Of a stretch of 64,000 nucleotides of DNA, positions 52,105 to 61,122 are shown one piece after another (position 1 is the first letter of the stretch; each line of letters begins with the position of its first letter). A program made the position numbers and the translations under genes. The DNA comes from Acetobacter farinalis (GTDB taxonomy: Bacteria; Pseudomonadota; Alphaproteobacteria; Acetobacterales; Acetobacteraceae). The stretch spans positions 62,001-126,000 of the forward strand of contig NZ_JAPIUX010000003.1 of assembly GCF_026240015.1 (NCBI RefSeq). The letters are read 5' to 3'. The notes under the pieces are model-generated. The model saw only the letters and a program-made list of their open reading frames with translations, was not told the origin of the DNA and ran no database searches.

Positions 52105-52631
52105 GTCCGCACTCCGTATCGCATTATTTCGGTGTCAAATCCGAGCTTTCCCAGATCCTTCATTCGCATGGGATAAAGAATCCCGTCCAGATGATCCATT
52201 TCATGCTGCATGACATTCGCCCGAAACCCGGACGCAATGCCTTCCACCGGCTTTCCCACGTGGTCATATCCCGCATAGCGGACCTGCCTGTAACGCGGAA
52301 CTTCTCCACGCAGGCCGGGAATAGACAGGCATCCTTCCATCCTCTGGACCCTCTCATCCCCCACCGGTTCCAGAACGGGGTTGATGAGAACCTGCACGCC
52401 ACAGGGCGGGTCATCCTCCCCCTCACTCCGCCCTTCGGGCACGGAATAGAGAAAAAGTCTTTTTGCAACATGGACTTGCGGAGCAGCCAGCCCGACACCC
52501 CCGGCATCCTCCAGCGTTTCCATCATATCAAGAACAAGGCGCCGGACCTCAGGGCCGTTAACATCCTCAATCTCATCCGCCCGCCGGAGCAGAACCGGGT
52601 GCCCCATCCGGGCAATTTTCAAAACAGCCAC
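52101..52631 (-). CDS. def: Peptide deformylase
   Basis: 176 residues. This Fe or Zn enzyme removes the N-formyl group from nascent proteins. All three motifs are present: GVGLAAPQV, EGCLSIPGLR (metal-binding Cys) and MQHEMDHLDGILY (HExxH). It lies divergent from rpsU and is followed by COQ9. The start at 52631 gives MAVLKIARMGHPVLLRRADE, the normal N-terminus. Confidence 0.97.
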   Translation of the reverse strand: MAVLKIARMGHPVLLRRADEIEDVNGPEVRRLVLDMMETLEDAGGVGLAAPQVHVAKRLFLYSVPEGRSEGEDDPPCGVQVLINPVLEPVGDERVQRMEGCLSIPGLRGEVPRYRQVRYAGYDHVGKPVEGIASGFRANVMQHEMDHLDGILYPMRMKDLGKLGFDTEIMRYGVRT

Positions 52632-52695
52632 GCCGCTCTCCTTGCCGTCCTGCCAAATAACTCACAGGAGTTTGTTATCCAGAGGCAAGAACGAA

Positions 52696-52725
52696 TTGTG
52701 TCTTTATGCAAGCCCGTGCTATAGA
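52696..52725 (+). promoter_or_regulatory. Candidate sigma70 promoter of rpsU
   Basis: TTGTGT and TATAGA with an 18-base spacer, placed about 110 bases before the GTG start of rpsU and 65 bases from the divergent def start. The -10 box is close to consensus. Confidence 0.45.
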
Positions 52726-52834
52726 CGCCGCCAATAGAGGAATCGGCAGCGTGAGAGTGCTGCATCGATTCTTTTTCCATATCACTTCAAAACCGGGTTT
52801 ATCCGGGTTTTCTGAAACAGGGGTTAGTGGCCAA

Positions 52835-53038
52835 GTGCACGTTCTCGTCCGTGACAACAATGTCGATCAGGCTCTTAAAGCGCTCAAGAAGAAAATGCAG
52901 CGTGAAGGCATCTTCCGTGAAATGAAGCTGCGTCGTCATTTCGAAAAGCCTTCCGAACGCAAAGCGCGTGAGTCTGCCGAGGCCGTGCGCCGCGCCCGCA
53001 AGATGGAACGCAAGCGTCTGGAGCGTGAAGGCTTCTAA
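52835..53038 (+). CDS. rpsU: 30S ribosomal protein S21
   Basis: 67 residues from GTG 52835, reading MHVLVRDNNVDQALKALKKK and on to MQREGIFREMKLRRHFEKPS, with the basic C-terminus RRARKMERKRLEREGF. S21 helps initiation by base-pairing around the Shine-Dalgarno region. The frame is open upstream, but the family length (about 66-70) and the VLVRDNNVDQAL start fix the N-terminus. It is monocistronic, with a promoter-like element upstream and a strong terminator after. Confidence 0.95.
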   Translation: MHVLVRDNNVDQALKALKKKMQREGIFREMKLRRHFEKPSERKARESAEAVRRARKMERKRLEREGF

Positions 53039-53061
53039 AGCTTCCGCACACAACGTTTTAA

Positions 53062-53097
53062 AAAGGCCGGGACACAGCATGTGCTCCGGCCTTTTTT
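53062..53097 (+). terminator. Rho-independent terminator of rpsU
   Basis: Stem AAAGGCCGG/CCGGCCTTT with a 15-base loop, followed by more T. It begins 24 bases past the rpsU stop. Confidence 0.9.
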
Positions 53098-53262
53098 ATT
53101 GCCCGGCGGCCTCTTGCCCAACAGGCGCCTGCACGCCTCCCCCCACCAGACGGCTCCAGTCAGACTGCCCCTCCAGCCCCGGAGCACATCAGGAACAGCC
53201 ACGGCCTTAGCCCTGCCTGCCCCTGATACGCCCGGCACCGCCAAACGCTGGTCAGGCCGCGC

Positions 53263-55410
53263 TTAGTCCGCATCCATCAGATGATGAGAGAGATAGACGG
53301 CTTCCAGCGCCCGTTCATGCGCCACTTCCGGTGCGTTCACCGTGCCGGAATGCCCACCTTCAATATCTTCATAATAGAAGAATGGTTTCCCCAGTGCTTC
53401 CAACCGCGCCGCAAAGCGCCGGGCATGCACGGGGCCGACCCGATCATCACTGGTTGCCGTGAAAATGAATGGCTCCGGGTAAGAGACATCGGCTTTCAGA
53501 TGCTGCACGGGAGAAATGGAGCGCAGGAACGCAGCCTCCGCAGGGACAGACATGGACCCATATTCCGCAGCCCAGGACGCCCCGGCGGACATCGTTTCAA
53601 AATGCTCCATATCCAGCAGCGGCACACCGATAATCACGGCGTTCCACAAATCCGGATGCTGGGTCATTTCCACACCGGAGAGCAGGCCACCATTGGAGCG
53701 CCCGCGAATACCCAGATGGCGCGGGGATGTTATCTTGCGGTTAATCAGGTCCCGCCCGACAGAGGCAAAATCATCATACACCTTCTGCCGCCCGGATTTC
53801 CGGCCTGCCTCGTGCCATGCGGGGCCAAACTCTCCGCCGCCCCGGATATTGGCCACCACATACACCCCGCCCCGCTCCAGCCAGAGCTGCCCCACTTCCG
53901 GCGCGTAAAGCGGCGTGTAAGAAACCTGAAAGCCACCATAGGCTGTCAGCAGGGTCGGGTTCGCACCGTTCAGCTTCATGTCCTTGCGGTGCACAATAAA
54001 ATACGGAATGCGTGTGCCGTCTGTTGAGTGGGTCCAGAACTGCTCCGTCACCAGAGCATCGGTTTTGAACCGCGCCGGAGCCGAGCGCACCTTGTGAGGT
54101 TGCCCCTTCCCTTCCAGCAGCCAGAGCTGGAGCGGTTCAAGATAGCCTTCCACACTCAGATAGGCCGTGTCTGAAGTGCGGTCCGTATCCACAATATGCA
54201 CAGATGTCATGTCCGGCAGCGCAAGCCGCTCGGCCTGCCACGCCTTGCCCGGCTGAGTGGGGGTAAAGCGCATGGCGCGCCCGCGCACATTATCAAACAG
54301 ACTGACCAGAACGGTATTTTTCGTCACACCCACCTGATCGATCGACTGAGAGGGACCGGGTGTGAAAATCACCTCCACGCCCTGTTCCGCAGCAGCCGGG
54401 TTCACTGAAATCAGGCTGCCCGCGGGAATGGGCGCATGTCCATCCGGGTGCCAGTCTTCCTCAACTGACACAATCAGGCGGCCTTTCATCAGCCCCTGCA
54501 CTTCACTCTTCGCCGGCAGGGCGAGCCAATGCAGTTGCCCGTTCTCCACCACGGCATAGCGTGTTTCAAAGAACGTCACGTTCCGCTGAATCATGACAAG
54601 CTGATGCCCATCACCATCTGTCAGCACCATCGGCGTGACCGCCATATCGGAGGCCTCGCCCCGGAACAGCTCTTTCTCCTGCCCCGGCGCGGCACCACGG
54701 ATCATGGTTTTAACCACAAACGGGTATCCTGACGGCGTCAGGGTCGTGCCTTTTCCATCCCAGTCCCGAGCCAGCAGGATGGTATTTTCATCCACCCAGG
54801 CCACCGTCTGTTTGGAACGGGAGAAGACAAACCCACCCTGCACAAACTGCCCGGTTGTGGTGTTGAACTCCCTCAGCGTTTCCGCATCTTCCCCGCCATT
54901 GGAGAGTGCCACAAGGCAATGCTCATCCGCTGGGGCAAGGCAGTTCGCCCCCTTGAAGACCCAGTTGACTCCGTCCTGCTTTGCCAACGCATCAACATCC
55001 AGCCGCACGGTCCAGTCTGGTGTTTTTTTGAGGTAGGACGCACGGCTGGTTTCACGCCAGATCCCGTGTGGATGCTCCGCATCCTGCCAGAAATTCCAGA
55101 TCGCCCCATTCATGAAAGAGGGCATGGCCAGCCGGTCCGGTGCCTGAAGGCCCGCCAGCACCTTTTTATAAAACCCGGCATAGCGCGGGTCTTTTTCCAG
55201 CGTGCCGGTGGTATGGCTGTTCTGGGCGCGCACCCACGCCATAGCCTGCTGCCCGTGGATCTCATCCAGAAAGACCGTGTCTGTTTTTGCCGTGATGGCT
55301 GGTGCTTCAGCAGGCCCGGTTTCCGCTGCCCATGCCAGTCCGCCTGTTGCGGCTCCGGCCATGACAAGCGCCGAGGCAGCCCCTGTCAGAATCCAACGTC
55401 CAAAACGCAT
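53263..55410 (-). CDS. Secreted S9A prolyl oligopeptidase
   Basis: 715 residues from ATG 55410, with GGGAA 8 bases upstream; an ATG two codons earlier is also possible. The N-terminal signal peptide (ILTGAASALVMAGAATGGLA, cleavage after WAA) sends it out of the cytoplasm, unlike classic cytosolic POP. A seven-bladed propeller (about 60-430) is followed by the alpha/beta-hydrolase domain with LLTAYGGFQVSYTPLY, VANIRGGGEFGPAWH, the nucleophile in RGRSNGGLLSG, and the Asp in TSDDRVGP with His in EGGHSG. It cleaves after proline in short peptides. The substrate and role in this organism are unknown. Confidence 0.92.
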   Translation of the reverse strand: MRFGRWILTGAASALVMAGAATGGLAWAAETGPAEAPAITAKTDTVFLDEIHGQQAMAWVRAQNSHTTGTLEKDPRYAGFYKKVLAGLQAPDRLAMPSFMNGAIWNFWQDAEHPHGIWRETSRASYLKKTPDWTVRLDVDALAKQDGVNWVFKGANCLAPADEHCLVALSNGGEDAETLREFNTTTGQFVQGGFVFSRSKQTVAWVDENTILLARDWDGKGTTLTPSGYPFVVKTMIRGAAPGQEKELFRGEASDMAVTPMVLTDGDGHQLVMIQRNVTFFETRYAVVENGQLHWLALPAKSEVQGLMKGRLIVSVEEDWHPDGHAPIPAGSLISVNPAAAEQGVEVIFTPGPSQSIDQVGVTKNTVLVSLFDNVRGRAMRFTPTQPGKAWQAERLALPDMTSVHIVDTDRTSDTAYLSVEGYLEPLQLWLLEGKGQPHKVRSAPARFKTDALVTEQFWTHSTDGTRIPYFIVHRKDMKLNGANPTLLTAYGGFQVSYTPLYAPEVGQLWLERGGVYVVANIRGGGEFGPAWHEAGRKSGRQKVYDDFASVGRDLINRKITSPRHLGIRGRSNGGLLSGVEMTQHPDLWNAVIIGVPLLDMEHFETMSAGASWAAEYGSMSVPAEAAFLRSISPVQHLKADVSYPEPFIFTATSDDRVGPVHARRFAARLEALGKPFFYYEDIEGGHSGTVNAPEVAHERALEAVYLSHHLMDAD

Positions 55411-55510
55411 GTCCATTATTCCCGAAAATGTCTCATATCCCGTGCAGACTGTTTTTCCACCGTATTGAAAAACAATCCACCCATTCCTGAAACAAACCGG
55501 CTCAGAACAA

Positions 55511-55543
55511 GAAAAAGCCCCCGGCGTGGTCACACCGGAGGCT
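55511..55543 (-). terminator. Terminator of the leu operon
   Basis: On the minus strand a GC-rich stem (AGCCTCCGG with CCGGGGGCT, loop GTGTGACCACG, partly paired) is followed by TTTTTC. It lies about 45 bases after the leuB stop. Confidence 0.8.
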
Positions 55544-55586
55544 TGAGGCTTTCAGGCTACGTAAGAATTTTTACAGAAAGCAGGCG

Positions 55587-56705
55587 TTAGCCCTGAAGCT
55601 TGTCCAGTTCCCGAACGATAGCTTCACCCATGACTGACGTGCCCACACGGGCCATCCCTTCGCTCATGATGTCCGCCGTGCGCAGGCCGCTTTCCAGCAC
55701 ACGGGAGACGGCCTCTTCCACCATCTGTGCATCTTCCTGAAGATCGAAGGAATAGCGCAGCAGCATGGCGAAGGAGAGGATCTGCGCAATCGGGTTGGCA
55801 ATCCCCTGCCCGGCAATATCCGGTGCGCTGCCGTGAATGGGTTCATACAGCGCCGGGCTTTTGCCATTGGCCTGCACCGCCCCCAGCGTTGCGGAGGGCA
55901 GCATACCGAGGCTGCCAGTCAGCATGGAGGCCAGATCGGAGAGAATATCTCCAAACAGATTACCGGTAACAATCACATCAAACTGGCGCGGATTCCGCAC
56001 AAGCTGCATGGCGCAGTTATCAGCCAGCATATGGGAGAGTGTGACATCCGAGAATTCCCGCGCGTGAAGATCGGTCACAACCTCTTTCCACAGCAGGCCA
56101 CTTTCCATCACGTTGCATTTTTCAACGGAGCAGACATGGTTTGAACGCTTGCGGGCCATTTCAAAGGCAACACGCGCCACGCGTTCAATTTCCGATGTTG
56201 TATACACTTCGGTGTTCACACCCCGGCGTGAGCCGTCCGCCAGCGTTTCAATGCCGCGCGGGTTCCCAAAGTAAATGCCGCCCACAGTCTCACGGACAAT
56301 CATGATGTCCAGACCACGCACCACGTCAGGCTTGAGGGTGCTGGCATCCACCAGTGCATCAAACACCTTGGCGGGGCGCAGGTTGGCAAACAGTTCCAGT
56401 TCCTGCCGCAGTTTGAGAATCGCCACTTCCGGGCGCTTGTCAAACCCGACATGGCTCCAGCGCGGGTCCCCCACGGAGCCGAACAGAACGGCATCCGCCT
56501 CACGCGCTTTTTCAATCACCTCATTACGGATCGGCACGCCATATTCAGCCAGAGAGGCGCCACCCACCAGATCTTCCGTCACCTCAAACGTCAGGCCACG
56601 GTTCTTTTCCAGCCAGGTGATAACGCGGCCAACTTCGCGCATCACTTCCGGGCCAATACCATCTCCGGGCAGAACAAGCAGTTTTCTGGCAGGCTGAGCA
56701 CTCAT
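55587..56705 (-). CDS. leuB: 3-isopropylmalate dehydrogenase
   Basis: 372 residues from ATG 56705 (MSAQPARKLLVLPGDGIGPE); a TTG four codons upstream is rejected. LeuB oxidises and decarboxylates 3-isopropylmalate with NAD. Marks: RLRPAKVF-type region as LFANLRPAKVFDAL, VRETVGGIYFG, the NAD-site sequence GSAPDIAGQGIANPIAQIL and MLLRYSFDL. It closes the leuCDB operon, 16 bases after leuD. Confidence 0.96.
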   Translation of the reverse strand: MSAQPARKLLVLPGDGIGPEVMREVGRVITWLEKNRGLTFEVTEDLVGGASLAEYGVPIRNEVIEKAREADAVLFGSVGDPRWSHVGFDKRPEVAILKLRQELELFANLRPAKVFDALVDASTLKPDVVRGLDIMIVRETVGGIYFGNPRGIETLADGSRRGVNTEVYTTSEIERVARVAFEMARKRSNHVCSVEKCNVMESGLLWKEVVTDLHAREFSDVTLSHMLADNCAMQLVRNPRQFDVIVTGNLFGDILSDLASMLTGSLGMLPSATLGAVQANGKSPALYEPIHGSAPDIAGQGIANPIAQILSFAMLLRYSFDLQEDAQMVEEAVSRVLESGLRTADIMSEGMARVGTSVMGEAIVRELDKLQG

Positions 56706-56720
56706 GGGTTTTTCCAACTT

Positions 56721-57344
56721 TCAATCCAGGGTGATGACAGGCATCCAGGGGCGTTCCCCGACAACCTTCTGTTCGTAGGATTTAATTTCGCTCTCGTGCT
56801 GAAGCGTCTGCCCAATATCATCCAGCCCTTCAAGCAGCATGTGCTTGCGGAACGGATCAATCTCGAACGGCACTTCCTCACCACCGGGGCGAATAACCAC
56901 CTGGCGCGGCAGGTCAATGGTCAGCCGCGCATTGCTGCCCATGCTGGAATCCGCCATGAGCAGCTCACACACATCACGCGGCAGGCTGATCGGCAGAATG
57001 CCGTTCTTGAAGCAGTTATTGAAGAAAATATCGGCAAAAGACGGCGCAATCACGCAGCGGATGCCAAAATCAAGCAACGCCCAGGGCGCATGCTCGCGGG
57101 AAGAGCCGCAACCCAGATTGTCATAGGTGACAAGAATTTCCGCGTGCCGCCACGGTTCCTGATTCAGGATGAAATCCGGGTTTTCAGAACCGTCCGGCCG
57201 ATAACGCATGCTGTCAAACGCATGTTTGCCCAAGCCTGTGCGCCGTGTGGTTTTCAGAAACCGGGCCGGAATAATCTTGTCCGTATCAATGTTATCTTCC
57301 GGCAAAGCCGCAGCAACAGCAGACAGCGTGGTAAATTTTTCCAT
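56721..57344 (-). CDS. leuD: 3-isopropylmalate dehydratase small subunit
   Basis: 207 residues. With LeuC it isomerises 2-isopropylmalate to 3-isopropylmalate. Marks: DNIDTDKIIPARFLKTTRRT, YDNLGCGSSREHAPWALLDF and APSFADIFFNNCFKNGILPI. The ATG overlaps the leuC stop (TGATG), so it is translationally coupled. Confidence 0.97.
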   Translation of the reverse strand: MEKFTTLSAVAAALPEDNIDTDKIIPARFLKTTRRTGLGKHAFDSMRYRPDGSENPDFILNQEPWRHAEILVTYDNLGCGSSREHAPWALLDFGIRCVIAPSFADIFFNNCFKNGILPISLPRDVCELLMADSSMGSNARLTIDLPRQVVIRPGGEEVPFEIDPFRKHMLLEGLDDIGQTLQHESEIKSYEQKVVGERPWMPVITLD

Positions 57345-58747
57345 CAGACCAGCTCCCTCGCGTCCGTCAGGCAGCCTGTCACAGCCGCCGCCGCCGCCAT
57401 GGCCGGAGAGAGCAGATGTGTCCGCCCGCCCGGGCCCTGACGCCCTTCAAAATTCCGGTTGGAGGTGGAGGCACAGCGCTGCCCCGGTGTCAGCCTGTCC
57501 GGGTTCATGCCCAGACACATGGAGCACCCGGCCTCACGCCATTCAAACCCGGCATCCAGAAAAATCCGGTCCAGACCTTCTTCTTCCGCCTGCCGCTTCA
57601 CCAGACCGGAGCCCGGCACAATCATGGCGCGCACGCCCTCGGCCACCTTGCGGCCCGCAGCCACCTGAGCCGCGGCCCGCAGGTCTTCAATCCGGCTGTT
57701 GGTGCAGGAGCCAATGAACACGACATCCACCGGTGTTCCGGCAATTTTCTGCCCGGCCTCAAGCCCCATATACTCCAGCATACGCTGCATCTGCACACGT
57801 TTGGACTCGTCAGCCTCCAGAGCCGGGTCCGGCACGGTGCCGGTAATGGGCAGCACCGTTTCCGGGCTGGTGCCCCATGTCAGGCTCGGGGCAATGTCTT
57901 CCGCCCGCAGCGTGACATCCTTGTCAAAATGCGCGCCGGGATCAGTTGCCAGTGTGCGCCAGAACGCCACAGCCTTTTCGAAATCCTCTCCCTTGGGAGC
58001 AAACGGACGATTACGGACATACGCGAAGGTCGTGTCATCCGGGGCCACAAGCCCGGCGCGGGCACCGGCTTCGATGGACATGTTGCAGATGGTCATCCGC
58101 CCGGCCATGTCCAGATCCCGGATGGCGGATCCGGCGAATTCAATAACATGCCCGGTGCCGCCCGCGGTGCCGATATGCCCGATAATGGCCAGCATGATAT
58201 CCTTGGCGGACACACCCGGACCGGTCTGGCCTTCCACTGTCACCCGCATGTTTTTTGCAGGCCGCTGAAGCAGGGTCTGGGTTGCCATCACATGCTCGAC
58301 CTCGGATGTGCCGATCCCGAACGCCAGGGAGCCCATCGCGCCGTGGGTGGAGGTATGGGAATCCCCGCACACGATGGTCATGCCCGGCAGGGAAATGCCC
58401 TGCTCCGGCCCCACCACATGCACAATACCCTGAGAGGCGGAGAGCAGCGGGAAATACGGAACCCCGAATTCCTTCACATTCCGTTCCAGCGTTTCAATCT
58501 GGTTCCGGCTTTCCGGTTCCTCGATAGGCTGGGTGCGGTCGGAAGTGGGAACATTGTGGTCCACCACAGCCATGGTCATTTCAGGATGACGCAGCTTGCG
58601 GCCAGCCAGACGCAGGCCTTCAAACGCCTGCGGGCTTGTCACTTCATGAAGAAGGTGACGGTCGATATAAAGGATAGAGGTGCCATCCGGCAAAGTTTCG
58701 ACAACATGATGATCCCAGATCTTGTCGAATAACGTACGCGGCGCCAT
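57344..58747 (-). CDS. leuC: 3-isopropylmalate dehydratase large subunit
   Basis: 467 residues, an aconitase-family Fe-S protein. Cluster ligands fall in FIGSCTNSRIEDLRAAAQV and GCSMCLGMNPDRLTPGQRCA. The N-terminus (APRTLFDKIWDHHVVETLPD) is standard, and GGGGAGGG lies upstream of ATG 58747. First gene of leuCDB; no leucine-rich leader peptide was found upstream, so control by leader attenuation is not supported. Confidence 0.97.
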   Translation of the reverse strand: MAPRTLFDKIWDHHVVETLPDGTSILYIDRHLLHEVTSPQAFEGLRLAGRKLRHPEMTMAVVDHNVPTSDRTQPIEEPESRNQIETLERNVKEFGVPYFPLLSASQGIVHVVGPEQGISLPGMTIVCGDSHTSTHGAMGSLAFGIGTSEVEHVMATQTLLQRPAKNMRVTVEGQTGPGVSAKDIMLAIIGHIGTAGGTGHVIEFAGSAIRDLDMAGRMTICNMSIEAGARAGLVAPDDTTFAYVRNRPFAPKGEDFEKAVAFWRTLATDPGAHFDKDVTLRAEDIAPSLTWGTSPETVLPITGTVPDPALEADESKRVQMQRMLEYMGLEAGQKIAGTPVDVVFIGSCTNSRIEDLRAAAQVAAGRKVAEGVRAMIVPGSGLVKRQAEEEGLDRIFLDAGFEWREAGCSMCLGMNPDRLTPGQRCASTSNRNFEGRQGPGGRTHLLSPAMAAAAAVTGCLTDARELV

Positions 58748-58931
58748 GGCCCTCCCCTTTCATGGAACGGCACGGACTCGCGCAGATCAGCCTTGACCCT
58801 GCTCCCGCTGCCCGGTGCGCAGCAGGCCTGCGCGCAACAGGATCAAGCGTTTTACCCGGTTTCACGCGGTGCACCGAACAGGTTCAGTCGTGTTCTGACA
58901 GACGAAAAACCCGCGCCTTCATCTTCTCAGC

Positions 58932-58972
58932 ACCCAAAAACCCGGCGGGCCGAAGCCCCACCGGGTTTTTGG
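58932..58972 (-). terminator. Terminator of the rpsP-rplS operon
   Basis: A long perfect-ended stem (CCCAAAAACCCGG with CCGGGTTTTTGGG, GC loop region GCGGGCCGAAGCCCCA) about 40 bases after rplS. The stem itself contains A and T runs and would end in T on the minus strand. Confidence 0.85.
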
Positions 58973-59011
58973 GGTCAGGCAGACCGGACAGCCGATCTGC
59001 TTTGACTGATC

Positions 59012-59389
59012 TCAGCCAGCGGCAACCACGTCACGCGGGCGTTCTGCAATACGAGCAGACTTACCGCTGCGGCCACGCAGGTAGTACAGCTTCGCACGAC
59101 GCACCTTACCGCGACGCACAACGTGAATTTCAGCAATGGTCGGTGCATAGAGCGGGAACACACGCTCCACACCTTCACCATTGGAGATCTTGCGCACGGT
59201 GAAGTTGCTGTTCAGGCCCTTGTTGGAACGGGCAATCACAACGCCTTCAAACGCCTGAAGACGCTTGCGTTCACCTTCAACAACCTGAACGGACACGCGC
59301 ACCGTATCTCCGGCTGCGAATTCCGGAACGGCACGAGCGGCTGTCAGGCGAGCGATTTCCGCAGCTTCATACTGCTGAATAATGTTCAT
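59012..59389 (-). CDS. rplS: 50S ribosomal protein L19
   Basis: 125 residues from ATG 59389 (MNIIQQYEAAEIARLTAARA). L19 lies at the subunit interface. Typical: PEFAAGDTVRVSVQVVEGER, QAFEGVVIARSNKGLNSNFT, RKISNGEGVERVFPLYAP and RRGKVRRAKLYYLRGRSGKS. Last gene of ffh-rpsP-rimM-trmD-rplS, 14 bases after trmD. Confidence 0.97.
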   Translation of the reverse strand: MNIIQQYEAAEIARLTAARAVPEFAAGDTVRVSVQVVEGERKRLQAFEGVVIARSNKGLNSNFTVRKISNGEGVERVFPLYAPTIAEIHVVRRGKVRRAKLYYLRGRSGKSARIAERPRDVVAAG

Positions 59390-59403
59390 TTCGGTATCCT
59401 TCC

Positions 59404-60156
59404 TCAAACCCCAGTTTGGCCTGTCTGCCCGGTTTTTCCGGTGGCAGCAGCCCCATTTTTCTCTGTGCGAGCCAGCCAGGCAGACCACAGGTCCGGCCGT
59501 CTTTCCCGCGTGATTTCTTCAGCCTGCTTCTGGCGCCACGCCGCTATGGCCGCGTGGTTTCCTGACAGCAGGACTTCCGGCACGTCCTGACCTTCCCATA
59601 CAGCAGGACGGGTATAATGAGGATATTCCAGCAGGCCTGCGGAAAAACTTTCCTCAACCCCGCTCTCCTCACTCCCCATCACGCCGGGCAGCAGCCGGAT
59701 GCAGGCATCCAGCAGCACAAGGGCGGCTGTCTCTCCACCGGACAGAACATAGTCTCCAATGGAAACCTGTTCGATCTCCCGGCTCTGGAGCACACGTTCG
59801 TCCACCCCTTCAAACCGGCCACACAGCAGCACGAGACCCGGCCCCTGTGCGTAGCGCTGCACGTCCTGCTGGCGTAGAGGCCGCCCCCGCGGTGTCAGAA
59901 ACACACGCGGCACGTCTGCTCCGGCCTGCGTTGCAGCCAGAGCGGCATCCACCACATCAGGCCGCATCACCATGCCTGCGCCGCCGCCAAACGGGGAATC
60001 ATCCACCGCCCGGTGCCGGCCCAGACCATGCTGCCGCAAATCCTGCGCTGAACAGGACCACACGCCCCCTTCCAGCGCACGGCCTGCCAGAGACAACCCC
60101 AGCGGGCCGGGGAACATCTCCGGAAACAGCGTCAGCACCGTAGCCTGCCAGCTCAC
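59404..60156 (-). CDS. trmD: tRNA (guanine-N1)-methyltransferase
   Basis: 250 residues. TrmD methylates G37 in tRNAs to prevent frameshifting. The trefoil-knot SAM site is seen as LLCGRFEGVDERVL and VSIGDYVLSGGETAALVLLD; other marks are VLTLFPEMFPGPL, DDSPFGGGAGMVMRPDVV and YPHYTRPAVWEGQDVPEVLL. Its start overlaps the rimM stop by 4 bases. Confidence 0.97.
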   Translation of the reverse strand: MSWQATVLTLFPEMFPGPLGLSLAGRALEGGVWSCSAQDLRQHGLGRHRAVDDSPFGGGAGMVMRPDVVDAALAATQAGADVPRVFLTPRGRPLRQQDVQRYAQGPGLVLLCGRFEGVDERVLQSREIEQVSIGDYVLSGGETAALVLLDACIRLLPGVMGSEESGVEESFSAGLLEYPHYTRPAVWEGQDVPEVLLSGNHAAIAAWRQKQAEEITRERRPDLWSAWLARTEKNGAAATGKTGQTGQTGV

Positions 60157-60695
60157 GCGGCAGGCCCCGCTACCTTTGCGGCCCCGACGCCACGCCCCTC
60201 CTCACCAGAGACCTCGACCGGGCGAACGATGGTCACCACCCGCCCCTTCGGATCGATCTCCGGCACGCAGGCGCGTGTAAACGGAACCAGCACGCCGCCG
60301 GTCAGCTCAAGACTGGCGCCACCGCCGTAATCATGCACCATGACAACCTGCCCCAGAGAGCAGGCTCCCTCCCGCGCCTCCATACCGATCAGATCAGTAT
60401 GGTAGAATTCTTCTTCCTCAGGCTCGGGCAGAACATCACGCGGCACATAAAGGCGGGTATTCACCAGCGCCTGCGCTGCCGTCCGGTCTGACAGGGGCGT
60501 GCCCTGCGCATCGCGCAGTTCCGCCACACCATCCGACCCGCGCCAGCGCAGAGACCATTCCCGCCCTTTTTCATCCAGCAGACCCTTATACGTCTCCAAC
60601 GCGGCCGCATCGTCCGCGTAGCTGTGCACATGCACAAGGCCACGCACACCATGCGGTCTGCCGACAACGCCTATCAGGATAAGGTCTGCACGCAT
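60153..60695 (-). CDS. rimM: Ribosome maturation factor RimM
   Basis: 180 residues. RimM helps 30S head assembly and binds S19. The RimM N domain starts LILIGVVGRPHGVRGLVHVH, and the PRC-barrel has EEEEFYHTDLIGMEAREGAC and VMVHDYGGGASLELTGGVLV, then PFTRACVPEIDPKGRVVTI. It overlaps trmD by 4 bases and follows rpsP by 28. Confidence 0.95.
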   Translation of the reverse strand: MRADLILIGVVGRPHGVRGLVHVHSYADDAAALETYKGLLDEKGREWSLRWRGSDGVAELRDAQGTPLSDRTAAQALVNTRLYVPRDVLPEPEEEEFYHTDLIGMEAREGACSLGQVVMVHDYGGGASLELTGGVLVPFTRACVPEIDPKGRVVTIVRPVEVSGEEGRGVGAAKVAGPAA

Positions 60696-60723
60696 GATCC
60701 GGTCAGCTCAGCTCGCTTTGGCC

Positions 60724-61074
60724 TCAGGCTGCTGCTTCAGCAGCAGCGGCAGCAGCGGCTGCGCGTGCCTGGGCTTTCTTCTTCGGAGCAGACTGCTTCG
60801 GCTGCTCGGCATAAACCGGCTTCGGAGCCAGGCCAGCGTTCCCCAGGAAGCGGGCAACACGGTCCGTGGGCTGTGCGCCCTGAGACAGCCAGTGCGTGAT
60901 GCGCTCACCCACCAGACGCAGGCGGTCTGCGTGGTCGGAGGGCAGCATCGGGTTGTAGGCACCCACTTTCTCGATAAAACGGCCGTCACGCGGGGAACGG
61001 CTGTCGGCCACCACGATGTGGTAGTAAGGACGCTTCTTGGCACCTGCACGGGCAAGACGAATTTTAAGACTCAT
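60724..61074 (-). CDS. rpsP: 30S ribosomal protein S16
   Basis: 116 residues. Typical start MSLKIRLARAGAKKRPYYHI and core VVADSRSPRDGRFIEKVGAY. The C-terminus carries an Ala/Lys-rich extension of about 30 residues (AQARAAAAAAAAEAAA), longer than in E. coli. It lies about 50 bases after ffh, the common alphaproteobacterial order. Confidence 0.97.
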   Translation of the reverse strand: MSLKIRLARAGAKKRPYYHIVVADSRSPRDGRFIEKVGAYNPMLPSDHADRLRLVGERITHWLSQGAQPTDRVARFLGNAGLAPKPVYAEQPKQSAPKKKAQARAAAAAAAAEAAA

Positions 61075-61122
61075 TCAGACTTCTCCAAAACCCTGAAAAA
61101 CTTCGAATAGAAACAGGCCGCT

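Noticed and set aside
53100..53262. Small frame between rpsU and the S9 peptidase
   Set aside because: No ribosome site, no family, and composition like translated non-coding DNA.
58748..58931. Leucine leader peptide before leuC
   Set aside because: Short frames upstream of leuC contain no run of Leu codons, and no alternative hairpin pair was recognised.
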